A DNA stretch of 64,000 nucleotides from Hydractinia symbiolongicarpus (taxonomy: Eukaryota; Cnidaria; Hydrozoa; Anthoathecata; Hydractiniidae): the NCBI RefSeq assembly GCF_029227915.1, contig NC_079887.1, positions 27,465,650 to 27,529,649 on the forward strand. Direction: 5' to 3'. A program made the translations under genes and the position numbers. Below, piece after piece: positions 13,570 through 25,592 of this stretch (position 1 is the first letter of the stretch; each line of letters begins with the position of its first letter). The notes below the pieces were generated by a model. It searched no databases and was not told the DNA's origin. It saw only the letters and a program-made list of their open reading frames with translations.

Positions 13570-14195
13570 ACGCTGAATAAAAGAAGTTTAATCGCCGGCA
13601 AACGAAAACCCGCGATTTCCCGTAAATCCTGCGCTTGGCCAGTATAGTCAAAAGTATACAAAGAAAGTACCCAGGGAGTAAACTCATTTCCCGAACGATT
13701 TTTTAAATTATTTTTTCACCACTAAAACGCATAAGACTTGTAGTTATCAAAAATATTTTCATATATGATAGGACGCTGAATAAAAGAAGTTTAATCGCCG
13801 GCAAACGAAAATCCGCGATTTCCCGTAAATCCCGGCTTGTAGTTTTTAAAAATGTTTTCATTTTTTATGAGACGCTGAATAAAAGAAGTTTAATCGCCGG
13901 CAAACGAAAACCCGCGACTTCCCGTAAATCCCGGGCTTGGCCCGTATAGTCAAAAGTATACAAAGAAAGTACCCAGGGAGTAAACTCATTTCCCAAACGA
14001 TTTTTTAAATTATTATTTCACCACTAAAACGCATGAGACTTGTAGTTTCCAAGAATGTTTTCATTTTTGATGAGACGCTGAATAAAAGAAGTTTAATCGC
14101 CGGCAAACGAAAACCCGCGATTTCCCGTAAATCCCGGCTTGGCCCGTATAGTCAAAAGTATACAAAGAAAGTACCCAGGGAGTAAACTCATTTCC
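13570..14195. repeat. 910-bp tandem duplication, copy 2 (zone A)
   Basis: It contains composite 5 and the tagtttccaag variant at 14043. By eye it has no differences from copy 1 apart from a single base (ctcagggag against cccagggag near 12760/13670). Confidence 0.75.
13642..13943 (+). repeat. Composite monomer 5, 302 bp
   Basis: The CTTG junction is at 13836-13839. It repeats composite 4 at a distance of exactly 910 bp, including the gatagg variant and tagttatc, so it arose by duplication of that segment. Confidence 0.85.
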
Positions 14196-17100
14196 CAAAC
14201 GATTTTTTAAATTATTATTTCACCACTAAAACGCATGAGACTTGTAGTTTTCAAGAATGTTTTCATTTTTGATGAGACGCTGAATAAAAGAAGTTTAATC
14301 GCCGGCAAACGAAAACCCGCGATTTCCCGTAAATCCCGGCTTGGCCCGTATAGTCAAAAGTATACAAAGAAAGTACCCAGGGAGTAAACTCATTTCCCGA
14401 ACGATTTTTTAAATTATTTTTTCACCACTAAAACGCATAAGACTTGTAGTTTTCAAAAATGTTTTCATTTTTGATGAGACGCTGAATAAAAGCAGTTTAA
14501 TCGCCGGCAAACGAAAACCTGCGATTTCCCTAAATCCCGGACTCGGCCCGTATAGTCAAAAGTATACAAAGAAAGTACCCAGGGAGTAAACTCCTTTCCA
14601 GAACGATTTTTTAAATTATTTTTTCACCACTAAAACGCATAAGACTTGTAGTTTTTAAAAATGTTTTCATTTTTGATGAGACGCTGAATAAAATAAGTTT
14701 AATCGCCGGCAAACGAAAACCCGCGATTTCCCGTAAATCCTGCGCTTGGCCCGTATAGTCAAAAGTATACAAAGAAAGTACCCAGGGAGTAAACTCATTT
14801 CCCGAACGATTTTTTATATTATTTTTTTACCACTAAACGCATGAGACTTGTAGTTATCAAAAATATTTTCATATTTGATGGGACGCTGAATAAAAGAAGT
14901 TTAATCGCCGGCAAACGAAAATCCGCGAATTCCCGTAAATCCCGGCTTGTAGTTTTCAAAAATGTTTTCATTTTTGATGAGACGCTGAATAAAAGAAGTT
15001 TAATTGCCGGCAAACGAAAACCCGCGAATTCCCGTAAATCCCGGGCTTCGCCCGTAAAGTCAAAAGTATACAAAGAAAGTACCCAGGGAGTAAACTCATT
15101 TCCCAAACGATTTTTTAAATTATTATTTCACCACTAAAACGCATGAGACTTGTAGTTTTCAAGAATGTTTTCATTTTTGATGAGACGCTTAATAAAAGAA
15201 GTTTAATCGCCGGCAAACGAAAACCCGCGATTTCCCGTAAATCCCGGCTTGGCCCGTATAGTCAAAAGTATACAAAGAAAGTACCCAGGGAGTAAACTCA
15301 TTTCCCGAACGATTTTTTAAATTATTTTTTCACCACTAAAACGCATGAGACTTGTTGTTTTCAAAAATGTTTTCATTTTTGATGAGACGCTGAATAAAAG
15401 CAGTTTAATCGCCGGCAAACGAAAACCTGCGATTTCCCTAAATCCCGGACTCGGCCCGTATAGTCAAAAGTATACAAAGAAAGTACCCAGGGAGTAAACT
15501 CCTTTCCAGAACGATTTTTTAAATTATTTTTTCACCATTAAAACGCATAAGACTTGTAGTTTTTAAAAATGTTTTCATTTTTGATGAGACGCTGAATAAA
15601 AGAAGTTTAATCGCCGGCAAACGAAAACCCGCGATTTCCCGTAAATCCCGCGCTTGTCCGTATAGTCAAAAGTATACAAAGAAAGTACCCAGGGAGTAAA
15701 CTCATTTCCCGAACGATTTTTTATATTATTTTTTTACCACTAAACGCATGAGACTTGTAGTTTTCAAGAATGTTTTCATTTTTGATGAGACGCTGAATAA
15801 AAGCAGTTTAATCGCCGGCAAACGAAAACCCGCGATTTCCCGTAAATCCCGGGCTTGGCCCGTATAGTCAAAAAGTATACAAAGAAAGTACCCAGGGAGT
15901 AAACTCATTTCCCAAACGATTTTTTAAATTATTATTTCACCACTAAAACGCATGAGACTTGTAGTTTTCAAGAATGTTTTCATTTTTGATGAGACGCTGA
16001 ATAAAAGCAGTTTAATCGCCGGCAAACGAAAACCCGCGATTTCCCGTAAATCCCGGGCTTGGCACGTATAGTCGAATGTATACAAAGAAAGTACCCGGGG
16101 AGTAAACTCATTTCCCGAACGATTTTTTAAATTATTTTTTCACCACTAAAACGCATGACGCATGAGACTTGTAGTTTTCAAAAATGTTTTCATTTTTGAT
16201 GAGACGCTGAATAAAAGAAGTTTAATCGCCGGCAAACGAAAACCAGCGACTTCCCGTAAATCCCGGGCTTGACCCGTATAGTCAAAAGTATACAAAAAAG
16301 TACCCAGGAAGTAAACTCATTTCCCGAACGATTTTTTAAATTACTTTTTCACCACTAAAACGCATGAGACTTGTAGTTTTTAAAAATGTTTTCAATTTTG
16401 ATGAGACGCTGAATAAAAGAAGTTTAATCGCCGGCAAACGAAAACCTGCGGTTTCCCGTAAATCATGGACTCGGCCCGTATAGTCAAAAGTATACAAAGA
16501 AAGTACCCAGGGAGTAAACTCATTTCCCAAACGATTTTTTAAATTATTATTTCACCACTAAAACGCATGAGACTTGTAGTTTTCAAGAATGTTTTCATTT
16601 TTGATGAGACGCTGAATAAAAGCGGTTTAATCGCCGGCAAACGAAAACCCGCGATTTCCCGTAAATCCCGGGCTTGGCACGTATAGTCGAATGTATACAA
16701 AGAAGTACCCTGAGAGTAAACTCATTTCCAGAACGATTTTTTAAATTAATTTTCACCACTAAAACGCATAAGACTTGTAGTTTTTAAAAATGTTTTCATT
16801 TTTGATGAGACGCTGAATAAAAGAAGTTTAATCGCCAGCAAACGAAAACCCGCGATTTCCCGTAAATCCCGGCTTGGCCCGTATAGTCAAAAGTATACAA
16901 AGAAAGTACCCGGGGAGTAAACTCATTTCCCGAACGATTTTTTAAATTATTTTTTCACCACTAAAACGCATTACGCATGAGACTTGTAGTTTTCAAAAAT
17001 GTTTTCATTTTTGATGAGACGCTTAATAAAAGAAGTTTAATCGCCGGCAAACGAAAACCAGCGACATCCCGTAAATCCCGGCCTTGACCCGTATAGTCAA

Positions 17101-18698
17101 AAGTATACAAAGAAAGTACCCAGGAAGTAAACTCATTTCCCGAACGATTTTTTAAATTACTTTTTCACCACTAAAACGCATGAGACTTGTAGTTTTTAAA
17201 AATGTTTTCATTTTTGATGAGACGCTGAATAAAAGAAGTTTAATCGCCGGCAAACGAAAACCTGCGATTTCCCGTAAATCCTGGACTCGGCCCGTATAGT
17301 CAAAAGTATACAAAGAAGTACCCAGGGAGTAAACTCATTTCCCAAACGATTTTTTCAATTATTATTTCACCACTAAAACGCATGAGACTTGTAGTTTTCA
17401 AGAATGTTTTCATTCTTGATGAGACGCTGAATAAAAGCAGTTTAATCGCCGGCAAACGAAAACCCGCGATTTCCCGTAAATCTCGGGCTTGGCACGTATA
17501 GTCGAATGTATACAAAGAAAGTACCCTGAGAGTAAACTCATTTCCAGAACGATTTTTTAAATTATTTTTTCGCCACTAAAACGCATAAGACTTGTAGTTT
17601 TAAAAAATGTTTTCATTTTTGATGAGACGCTGAATAAAAGAAGTTTAATCGCCGGCAAACGAAAACCCGCGATTTCCCGTAAATCCCGGCTTGGCCCGTA
17701 TAGTCAAAAGTATACAAAGAAAGTACCCAGGGAGTAAACTCATTTCCCGAACGATTTTTTAAATTATTTTTTCACCACTAAAACGCATGAGAATTTTAGT
17801 TTTCAAAATTGTTTTCATTTTTGATGAGACGCTGAATAAAAGCAGTTTAATCGCCGGCAAACGAAAACCTGCGATTTCCCTAATTCCCAGACTCGGCCCG
17901 TATAGTCAAAAGTATACAAAGAAAGTACCCAGGGAGTAAACTCATTTCCCGAACGATTTTTTAAATTATTTTTTCACCACTAAAACGCATGAGAATTTTA
18001 GTTTTCAAAAATGTTTTCATTTTTGATGAGACGCTGAATAAAATCAGTTTAATCGCCGGCAAACGAAAACCTGCGATTTCCCTAAATCCCAGACTCGACC
18101 CGTATAGTCAAAAGTATACAAAGAAAGTACCCAGGGAGTAAACTCATTTCCCGAACGATTTTTTAAATTACTTTTTCACCACTAAAACGCATGAGACTTG
18201 TAGTTTTTAAAAATGTTTTCATTTTTGATGAGACGCTGAGTAAAAGAAGTTTAATCGCCGGCAAACGAAAACCTGCGATTTCTCGTAAATCCTGGACTCG
18301 GCCCGTATAGTCAAAAGTATACAAAGAAAGTACCCAGGGAGTAAACTCATTTCCCAAACGATCTTTTAAATTATTTTTTCACCACTAAAACGCATAAGAC
18401 TTGTAGTTTTTAAAAATGTTTTCACTTTTGATGAGACGCTAAATAAAAGAAGTTTAATCGCCGGCAAACGAAAACCCGCGATTTCCCGTAAATCCCGGGC
18501 TTGGCCCGTATAGTCAAAAGTATACAAAGAAAGTACCCAGGGAGTAAACTCATTTCCCGAACGATTTTTTAAATTATTTTTTCGCCAGTAAAACGCATGA
18601 GACTTGTAGTTTTTAAAAATGTTTTCATATTTGATGAGACGCTGAATAACAGAAGTTTAATCGCCGGCAAACGAAAACCCGCGATTTCCCGTAAATCC
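14149..18698. repeat. Large segmental duplication (offset 7.0-7.2 kb), copy 2
   Basis: This is the right-hand copy. The unit at 15660-15861 is a hybrid that begins as the tatatta monomer of 8459 and ends as the 8661 monomer (gtcaaaaagtata follows), showing a one-monomer deletion by exchange. The copy stops near 18698, which is also where zone A families end. Confidence 0.8.
14753..15053 (+). repeat. Composite monomer 6, 301 bp
   Basis: The CTTG junction is at 14946-14949. The upstream part is the tatatta type with tagttatc, while the downstream part matches composite 3, including gcgaattcccg and the GTAAAG anchor after it. It looks like a hybrid between the composite 1/2 lineage and the composite 3 lineage. 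Confidence 0.85.
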
Positions 18699-18913
18699 CG
18701 GGCTTGGCACGTATAGACGAATGTATACAAAGAAAGTACCCTGTGAGTAAACTCATTTCCAGAACGATTTTTTAAATTATTTTTTCACCAGTAAAACGCA
18801 TGAGACTTGTAGTTTTTAAAAATGTTTTCATATTTGATGAGACGCTGAATAACAGAAGTTTAATCGCCGGCAAACGAAAACCCGCGATTTCCCGTAAATC
18901 CCGGGCTTGGCAC
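18508..18913. repeat. Adjacent near-identical monomer pair, zone A/B border
   Basis: Two successive 203-bp units share caccagtaaaac or cgccagtaaaac, ttttcatatttgatgag and aataacagaag. They differ at the following spacer (gtagacg... after the first, gtagtcg... in the second) and at few other bases. A one-monomer tandem duplication is the simplest explanation. The border also marks the first appearance of ccctgtgag. Confidence 0.7.
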
Positions 18914-19450
18914 GTATAGTCGAATGTATACAAAGAAAGTACCCTGTGAGTAAACTCATTTCCAGAACGATTTTTTAAATTATTTTTTCACCACTAAAGC
19001 CCATGAGACTTGTAGTTTTAAAAAATGTTTTCATTTTTGATGAGACGCTGAATAAAAGAAGTTTAATCGCCGGTAAACGAAAACCCGCGATTTCCGTAAA
19101 TCCCGGCTTGGACCGTATAGTCAAAAGTATACAAAGAAAGTACCCAGGGAGTAAACTCATTTCCCGAACGATTTTTTAAATTATTTTTTCACCACTAAAA
19201 CGCATGAGACTTGTAGTTTTCAAAAATGTTTTCATTTTTGATAAGACGCTGAATAAAAGCAGTTTAATCGCCGGCAAACGAAAACCTGCGATTTCCCGTA
19301 AATCCGGGTCTTGGCCCGTATAGTCGAATGTATACAAAGAAAGTACCCAGGGAGTAAACTCATTTCCCAAACGATTTTTTAAATTTTTTTTTCACCACTA
19401 AAACGCATGAGACTTGTATTTTTCAAAAATGTTTTCATTTTTGATGAGAC
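18914..19450. repeat. Block shared with 36530-37065, 17.6 kb away
   Basis: Anchors 18914, 19115 and 19318 match 36530, 36731 and 36934 at a constant 17616 bp. Both carry actaaagcccatgag, the 1-bp deletion gatttccgtaaat and the gtatttttc variant. It links zone B to zone E. Confidence 0.75.
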
Positions 19451-20375
19451 GCTTAATGAAAGAGGTTTAATCGCCGGAAAACGAAAACCCGCGATTTCCC
19501 GTAAATCCCGGGCTTAGCCCGTATAGTCGAATGTATACAAAGAAAGTACCCTGTGAGTAAACTCATTTCCAGAACGATTTTTTAAATTATTCTTTCACCA
19601 TAAAACGCATAAGACTTGTAGTTTTCAAAAATGTTTTCATTTTTGATGAGACGCTGAATAAAAGAAGTTTAATCGCCGGCAAACGAAAACCCGCGATTTC
19701 CCGTAAATCCAGGGCTTGGCCCGTATAGTCAAAAGTATACAAAAAAAGTACCCAGGGAGTAAACTCATTTCCCGAACGATTTTTTAAATTATTTTTTCAC
19801 CACTAAAACGCATGAGACTTGTAGTTTTCAAAAATGTTTTCATTTTGGATGAGACGCTGAATAAAAGCAGTTTAATCGCCGGCAAACGAAAACCTGCGAT
19901 TTCCCTAAATCCCGGACTCGGCCCGTATAGTCAAAAGTATACAAAGAAAGTACCCAGGGAGTAAACTCATTTCCAGAACAATTTTTTAAATTATTTTTTC
20001 ACCACTAAAACGCATAAGACTTGTAATTTTTAAAAATGTTTTCATTTTTGATGAGACGCTGAATAAAAGAAGTTTAATCGCCGGCAAACGAAAACCCGCG
20101 ATTTCCCGTAAATCCCGGGCTTGGCCCGTATAGTCAAAAGTATACAAAGAAAGTACCTAGGGAGTAAACTCATTTCCCAAACGATTTTTTATATTATTTT
20201 TTTGCCACTAAACGCATGAGACTTGTAGTTTTCAAAAATATTATCATATTTGATGTGACGCTGAATAAAAGAAGTTTAATCGCCGGCAAACGAAAATCCG
20301 CGATTTCCCGTAAATCCCGGACTCGGCCCGTATAGTCAAAGGTATACAAAGAAAGTACCCAGGGAGTAAACTCAT
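19300..20375. repeat. Six-monomer higher-order unit (1215 bp), copy 1
   Basis: Anchors 19318, 19521, 19723, 19925, 20128 and 20330 recur at +1215 bp. Markers are gtatttttc, cttagcccg, ttattctttc, tccagggcttgg, cttgtaatttttaaaaatg and the ttatcatatttgatgtg dyad. Related but rearranged units return at 39.6-41.9 kb. Confidence 0.8.
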
Positions 20376-20514
20376 TTCCCGAACGATTTTTGAAATTATT
20401 TTTTCACCACTAAAACGCATGAGACTTGTAGTTTTCAAAAATGTTTTCATTTTTGATGAGACGCTTAATGAAAGAGGTTTAATCGCCGGCAATCAAAATC
20501 CCGCGTTTTCCCGT

Positions 20515-21590
20515 AAATCCGGGGCTTGGCCCGTATAGTCGAATGTATACAAAGAAAGTACCCAGGGAGTAAACTCATTTCCCAAACGATTTTTTAAATT
20601 TTTTTTTCACCACTAAAACGCATGAGACTTGTATTTTTCAAAAATGTTTTCATTTTTGATGAGACGCTTAATGAAAGAGGTTTAATCGCCGGAAAACGAA
20701 AACCCGCGATTTCCCGTAAATCCCGGGCTTAGCCCGTATAGTCGAATGTATACAAAGAAAGTACCCTGTGAGTAAACTCATTTCCAGAACGATTTTTTAA
20801 ATTATTCTTTCACCACTAAAACGCATAAGACTTGTAGTTTTCAAAAATGTTTTCATTTTTGATGAGACGCTGAATAAAAGAAGTTTAATCGCCGGCAAAC
20901 GAAAACCCGCGATTTCCGTAAATCCAGGGCTTGGCCCGTATAGTCAAAAGTATACAAAGAAAGTACCCAGGGAGTAAACTCATTTCCCGAACGATTTTTT
21001 AAATTATTTTTTCACCACTAAAACGCATGAGACTTGTAGTTTTCAAAAATGTTTTCATTTTGGATGAGACGCTGAATAAAAGCAGTTTAATCGCCGGCAA
21101 ACGAAAACCTGCGATTTCCCTAAATCCCGGACTCGGCCCGTATAGTCAAAAGTATACAAAGAAAGTACCCAGGGAGTAAACTCATTTCCAGAACAATTTT
21201 TTAAATTATTTTTTCACCACTAAAACGCATAAGACTTGTAATTTTTAAAAATGTTTTCATTTTTGATGAGACGCTGAATAAAAGAAGTTTAATCGCCGGC
21301 AAACGAAAACCCGCGATTTCCCGTAAATCCCGGGCTTGGCCCGTATAGTCAAAAGTATACAAAGAAAGTACCTAGGGAGTAAACTCATTTCCCGAACGAT
21401 TTTTTATATTATTTTTTTGCCACTAAACGCATGAGACTTGTAGTTTTCAAAAATATTATCATATTTGATGTGACGCTGAATAAAAGAAGTTTAATCGCCG
21501 GCAAACGAAAATCCGCGATTTCCCGTAAATCCCGGACTCGGCCCGTATAGTCAAAGGTATACAAAGAAAGTACCCAGGGAGTAAACTCAT
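20515..21590. repeat. Six-monomer higher-order unit (1215 bp), copy 2
   Basis: Anchors run from 20533 to 21545. It departs from copy 1 after about 21590, where the next unit is the gcatgaaac type instead of the gcttaatgaaag type. Confidence 0.8.
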
Positions 21591-21950
21591 TTCTCGAACG
21601 ATTTTTTAAATTTTTTTTTCACCACTAAAACGCATGAAACTTGTAGTTTTCAAAAATGTTTTCATTTTTGATGAGACGCTGAATAAAAGAAGTTTAATCG
21701 CCGGCAAACGAAAACCCGCGATTTCCCGTAAATCCCGGGCTTGGCACGTATAGTCGAATGTATACAAAGAAAGTACCCTGTGAGTAAACTCATTTCCAGA
21801 ACGATTTTTTAAATTATTTTTTCACCACTAAAACGCATAAGACTTGTAGTTTTTAAAAATGTTTTCATTTTTGATGAGACGCTGAATAAAAGCAGTTTAA
21901 TCGCCGGCAAACGAAAACCCGCGATTTCCCGTAAATCCCGGGCTTGGCCC

Positions 21951-23771
21951 GTATAGTCAAAAGTATACAAAGAAAGTACCCAGGGAGTAAACTCATTTCC
22001 CGAACGATTTTTTGAATTATTTTTTCACCACTAAAACGCATGAGACTTGTAGTTTTCAAAAATGTTTTCATTTTTGATGAGACGCTGAATAAAAGGAGTT
22101 TAATCGCCGGCAAACGAAAACCTGTGATTTCCCTAAATTCCGGACTCGGCCCGTATAGTCAAAAGTATACAAAGAAAGTACCCATTGAGTAAACTCATTT
22201 CCAGAACGATTTTTTAAATTATATTTTCACCACTAAAACGCATGAGACTTGTAGTTTTTAAAAATGTTTTCATTTTTGATGAGACGCTGAATAAAAGCAG
22301 TTTAATCGCCGGCAAACGAAAACCCGCGATTTCCCGTAAATCCGGGGCTTGGCCCGTATAGTCAAAAGTATACAAAGAAAGTACCCAGGGAGTAAACTCA
22401 TTTCCCGAACGATTTTTTAAATTATTTTTTCACCACTAAAACGCATGAGACTTGTAGTTTTCAAAAATGTTTTCATTTTTGATGAGACGCTGAATAAAAG
22501 CAGTTTAATCGCCGGCAAACGAAAACCTGTGATTTCCCTAAATCCCGGACTCGGCCCGTATAGTCAAAAGTATACAAAGAAAGTACCCAGGGAGTAAACT
22601 CATTTCCAGAACGTTTTTTAAATTATTTTTTCACCACCAAACGCATGAGACTTGTAGTTTTCAAAAATATTTTCATATTTGATGTGACGCTGAATAAAAG
22701 AAGTTTAATCGCCGGCAAACGAAAATCCGCGAGTTCCCGTAAATCCCGGACTCGGCCCGTATAGTCAAAAGTATACAAAGAAAGTACCCAGGGAGTAAAC
22801 TCATTTCCCAAACGATTTTTTAAATTATTTTTTCACCACTAAAACGCATAAGACTTGTAGTTTTTAAAAATGTTTTCATTTTTGATGAGACGCTGAATAA
22901 AAGAAGTTTAATCGCCGGCAAACGAAAACCCGCGATTTCCCGTAAATCCCGGCTTGGCCCGTATAGTCAAAAGTATACAAAGAAAGTACCCAGGGAGTAA
23001 ACTCATTTCCTGAACGATTTTTTAAATTATTTTTTCACCACTAAAACGCATGAGAATTTTAGTTTTCAAAAATGTTTTCATTTTTGATGAGACGCTGAAT
23101 AGAAGCAGTTTAATCGCCGGCAAACGAAAACCTGCGATTTCCCTAAATCCCAGACTCGGCCCGTATAGTCAAAAGTATACAAAGAAAGTACCCAGGGATT
23201 AAACTCATTTCCCGAACGATTTTTTAAATTATTTTTTCACCACTAAAACGCATAAGACTTGTAGTTTTTAAAAATGTTTTCATTTTTGATGAGACGCTGA
23301 ATAAAAGCAGTTTAATCGCCGGCAAACGAAAACCCGCGATTTCCCGTAAATCCGGGGCTTGGCCCGTATAGTCAAAAGTATACAAAGAAAGTACCCAGGG
23401 AGTAAACTCATTTCCCGAACGATTTTTTAAATTTTTTTTTCACCACTAAAACGCATGAAACTTGTAGTTTTCAAAAATGTTTTCATTTTTGATGAGACGC
23501 AGAATAAAAGAAGTTTAATCGCCGGCAAACGAAAACCCGCGATTTCCCGTAAATCCCGGGCTTGGCACGTATAGTCGAATGTATACAAAGAAAGTACCCT
23601 GTGAGTAAACTCATTTCCAGAACGATTTTTTAAATTATTTTTTCACCACTAAAACGCATAAGACTTGTAGTTTTTAAAAATGTTTTCATTTTTGATGAGA
23701 CGCTGAATAAAAGCAGTTTAATCGCCGGCAAACGAAAACCCGCGATTTCCCGTAAATCCGGGGCTTGGCCC
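21951..23771. repeat. Nine-monomer higher-order unit (1821 bp), copy 1
   Basis: Anchors 21951, 22153, 22356, 22558, 22759, 22961, 23163, 23366 and 23569. The first seven match copies 2 and 3; the last two are different families (gcatgaaac and gcacg/ccctgtgag units). A partial lead-in from about 21590 matches 23411-23771. Marker monomers are cctgtgatttccc, the gtttttt deletion with accaccaaacgc at 22615-22645, and the gcatgagaatt unit. Confidence 0.8.
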
Positions 23772-25592
23772 GTATAGTCAAAAGTATACAAAGAAAGTAC
23801 CCAGGGAGTAAACTCATTTCCCGAACGATTTTTTAAATTATTTTTTCACCACTAAAACGCATGAGACTTGTAGTTTTCAAAAATGTTTTCATTTTTGATG
23901 AGACGCTGAATAAAAGGAGTTTAATCGCCGGCAAACGAAAACCTGTGATTTCCCTAAATTCCGGACTCGGCCCGTATAGTCAAAAGTATACAAAGAAAGT
24001 ACCCAGGGAGTAAACTCATTTCCAGAACGATTTTTTAAATTATTTTTTCACCACTAAAACGCATAAGACTTGTAGTTTTTAAAAATGTTTTCATTTTTGA
24101 TGAGACGCTGAATAAAAGCAGTTTAATCGCCGGCAAACGAAAACCCGCGATTTCCCGTAAATCCGGGGCTTGGCCCGTATAGTCAAAAGTATACAAAGAA
24201 AGTACCCAGGGAGTAAACTCATTTCCCGAACGATTTTTTAAATTATTTTTTCACCACTAAAACGCATGAGACTTGTAGTTTTCAAAAATGTTTTCATTTT
24301 TGATAAGACGCTGAATAAAAGCAGTTTAATCGCCGGCAAACGAAAACCTGTGATTTCCCTAAATCCCGGACTCGGCCCGTTTAGTCAAAAGTATACAAAG
24401 AAAGTACCCAGGGAGTAAACTCATTTCCAGAACGTTTTTTAAATTATTTTTTCACCACCAAACGCATGAGACTTGTAGTTTTCAAAAATATTTTCATATT
24501 TGATGTGACGCTGAATAAAAGAAGTTTAATCACCGGCAAACGAAAATCCGCGAGTTCCCGTAAATCCCGGACTCGGCCCGTATAGTCAAAAGTATACAAA
24601 GAAAGTACCCAGGGAGTAAACTCATTTCCCAAACGATTTTTTAAATTATTTTTTCACCACTAAAACGCATAAGACTTGTAGTTTTTAAAAATGTTTTCAT
24701 TTTTGATGAGACGCTGAATAAAAGAAGTTTAATCGCCGGCAAACGAAAACCCGCGATTTCCCGTAAATCCCGGCTTGGCCCGTATAGTCAAAAGTATACA
24801 AAGAAAGTACCCAGGGAGTAAACTCATTTCCCTAACGATTTTTTAAATTATTTTTTCACCACTAAAACGCATGAGAATTTTAGTTTTCAAAAATGTTTTT
24901 ATTTTTGATGAGACGCTGAATAGAAGCAGTTTAATCGCCGGCAAACGAAAACCTGCGATTTCCCTAAATCCCAGACTCGGCCCGTATAGTCAAAAGTATA
25001 CAAAGAAAGTACCCAGGGATTAAACTCATTTCGCGAACGATTTTTTAAATTACTTTTTCACCACTAAAACGCATGAGACTTGTAGTTTTTAAAAATGTTT
25101 TCATTTTTGATGAGACGCTGAGTAAAAGAAGTTTAATCGCCGGCAAACGAAAACCTGCGATTTCCCGTAAATCCAGGACTCGGCCCGTATAGTCAAAAGT
25201 ATACAAAGAAAGTACCCAGGGAGTAAACTCATTTCCCAAACGATTTTTTAAATTATTTTTTCACCACTAAAACGCATAAGATTTGTAGTTTTTAAAAATG
25301 TTTTCACTTTTGATGGGACGCTGAATAAAAGAAGTTTAATCGCCGGCAAACGAAAATCCGCGATTACCCGTAAATCCCGGACTCGGCCCGTATAGTCAAA
25401 AGTATACAAAGAAAGTACCCAGGGAGTAAACTCATTTCCCGAACGATTTTTTAAATTATTTTTTCACCACTAAAACGCATAAGACTTGTAGTTTTTAAAA
25501 ATGTTTTCATTTTTGATGAGACGCTGAATAAAAGCAGTTTAATCGCCGGCAAACGAAAACCCGCGATTTCCCGTAAATCCGGGGCTTGGCCC
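23772..25592. repeat. Nine-monomer higher-order unit (1821 bp), copy 2
   Basis: It has the same nine-unit order as copy 3, with GTTTAG at 24379 and tcaccggc at 24531 shared with copy 3 (26200 and 26352) but not with copy 1. Copies 2 and 3 are therefore the younger pair. Confidence 0.85.
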
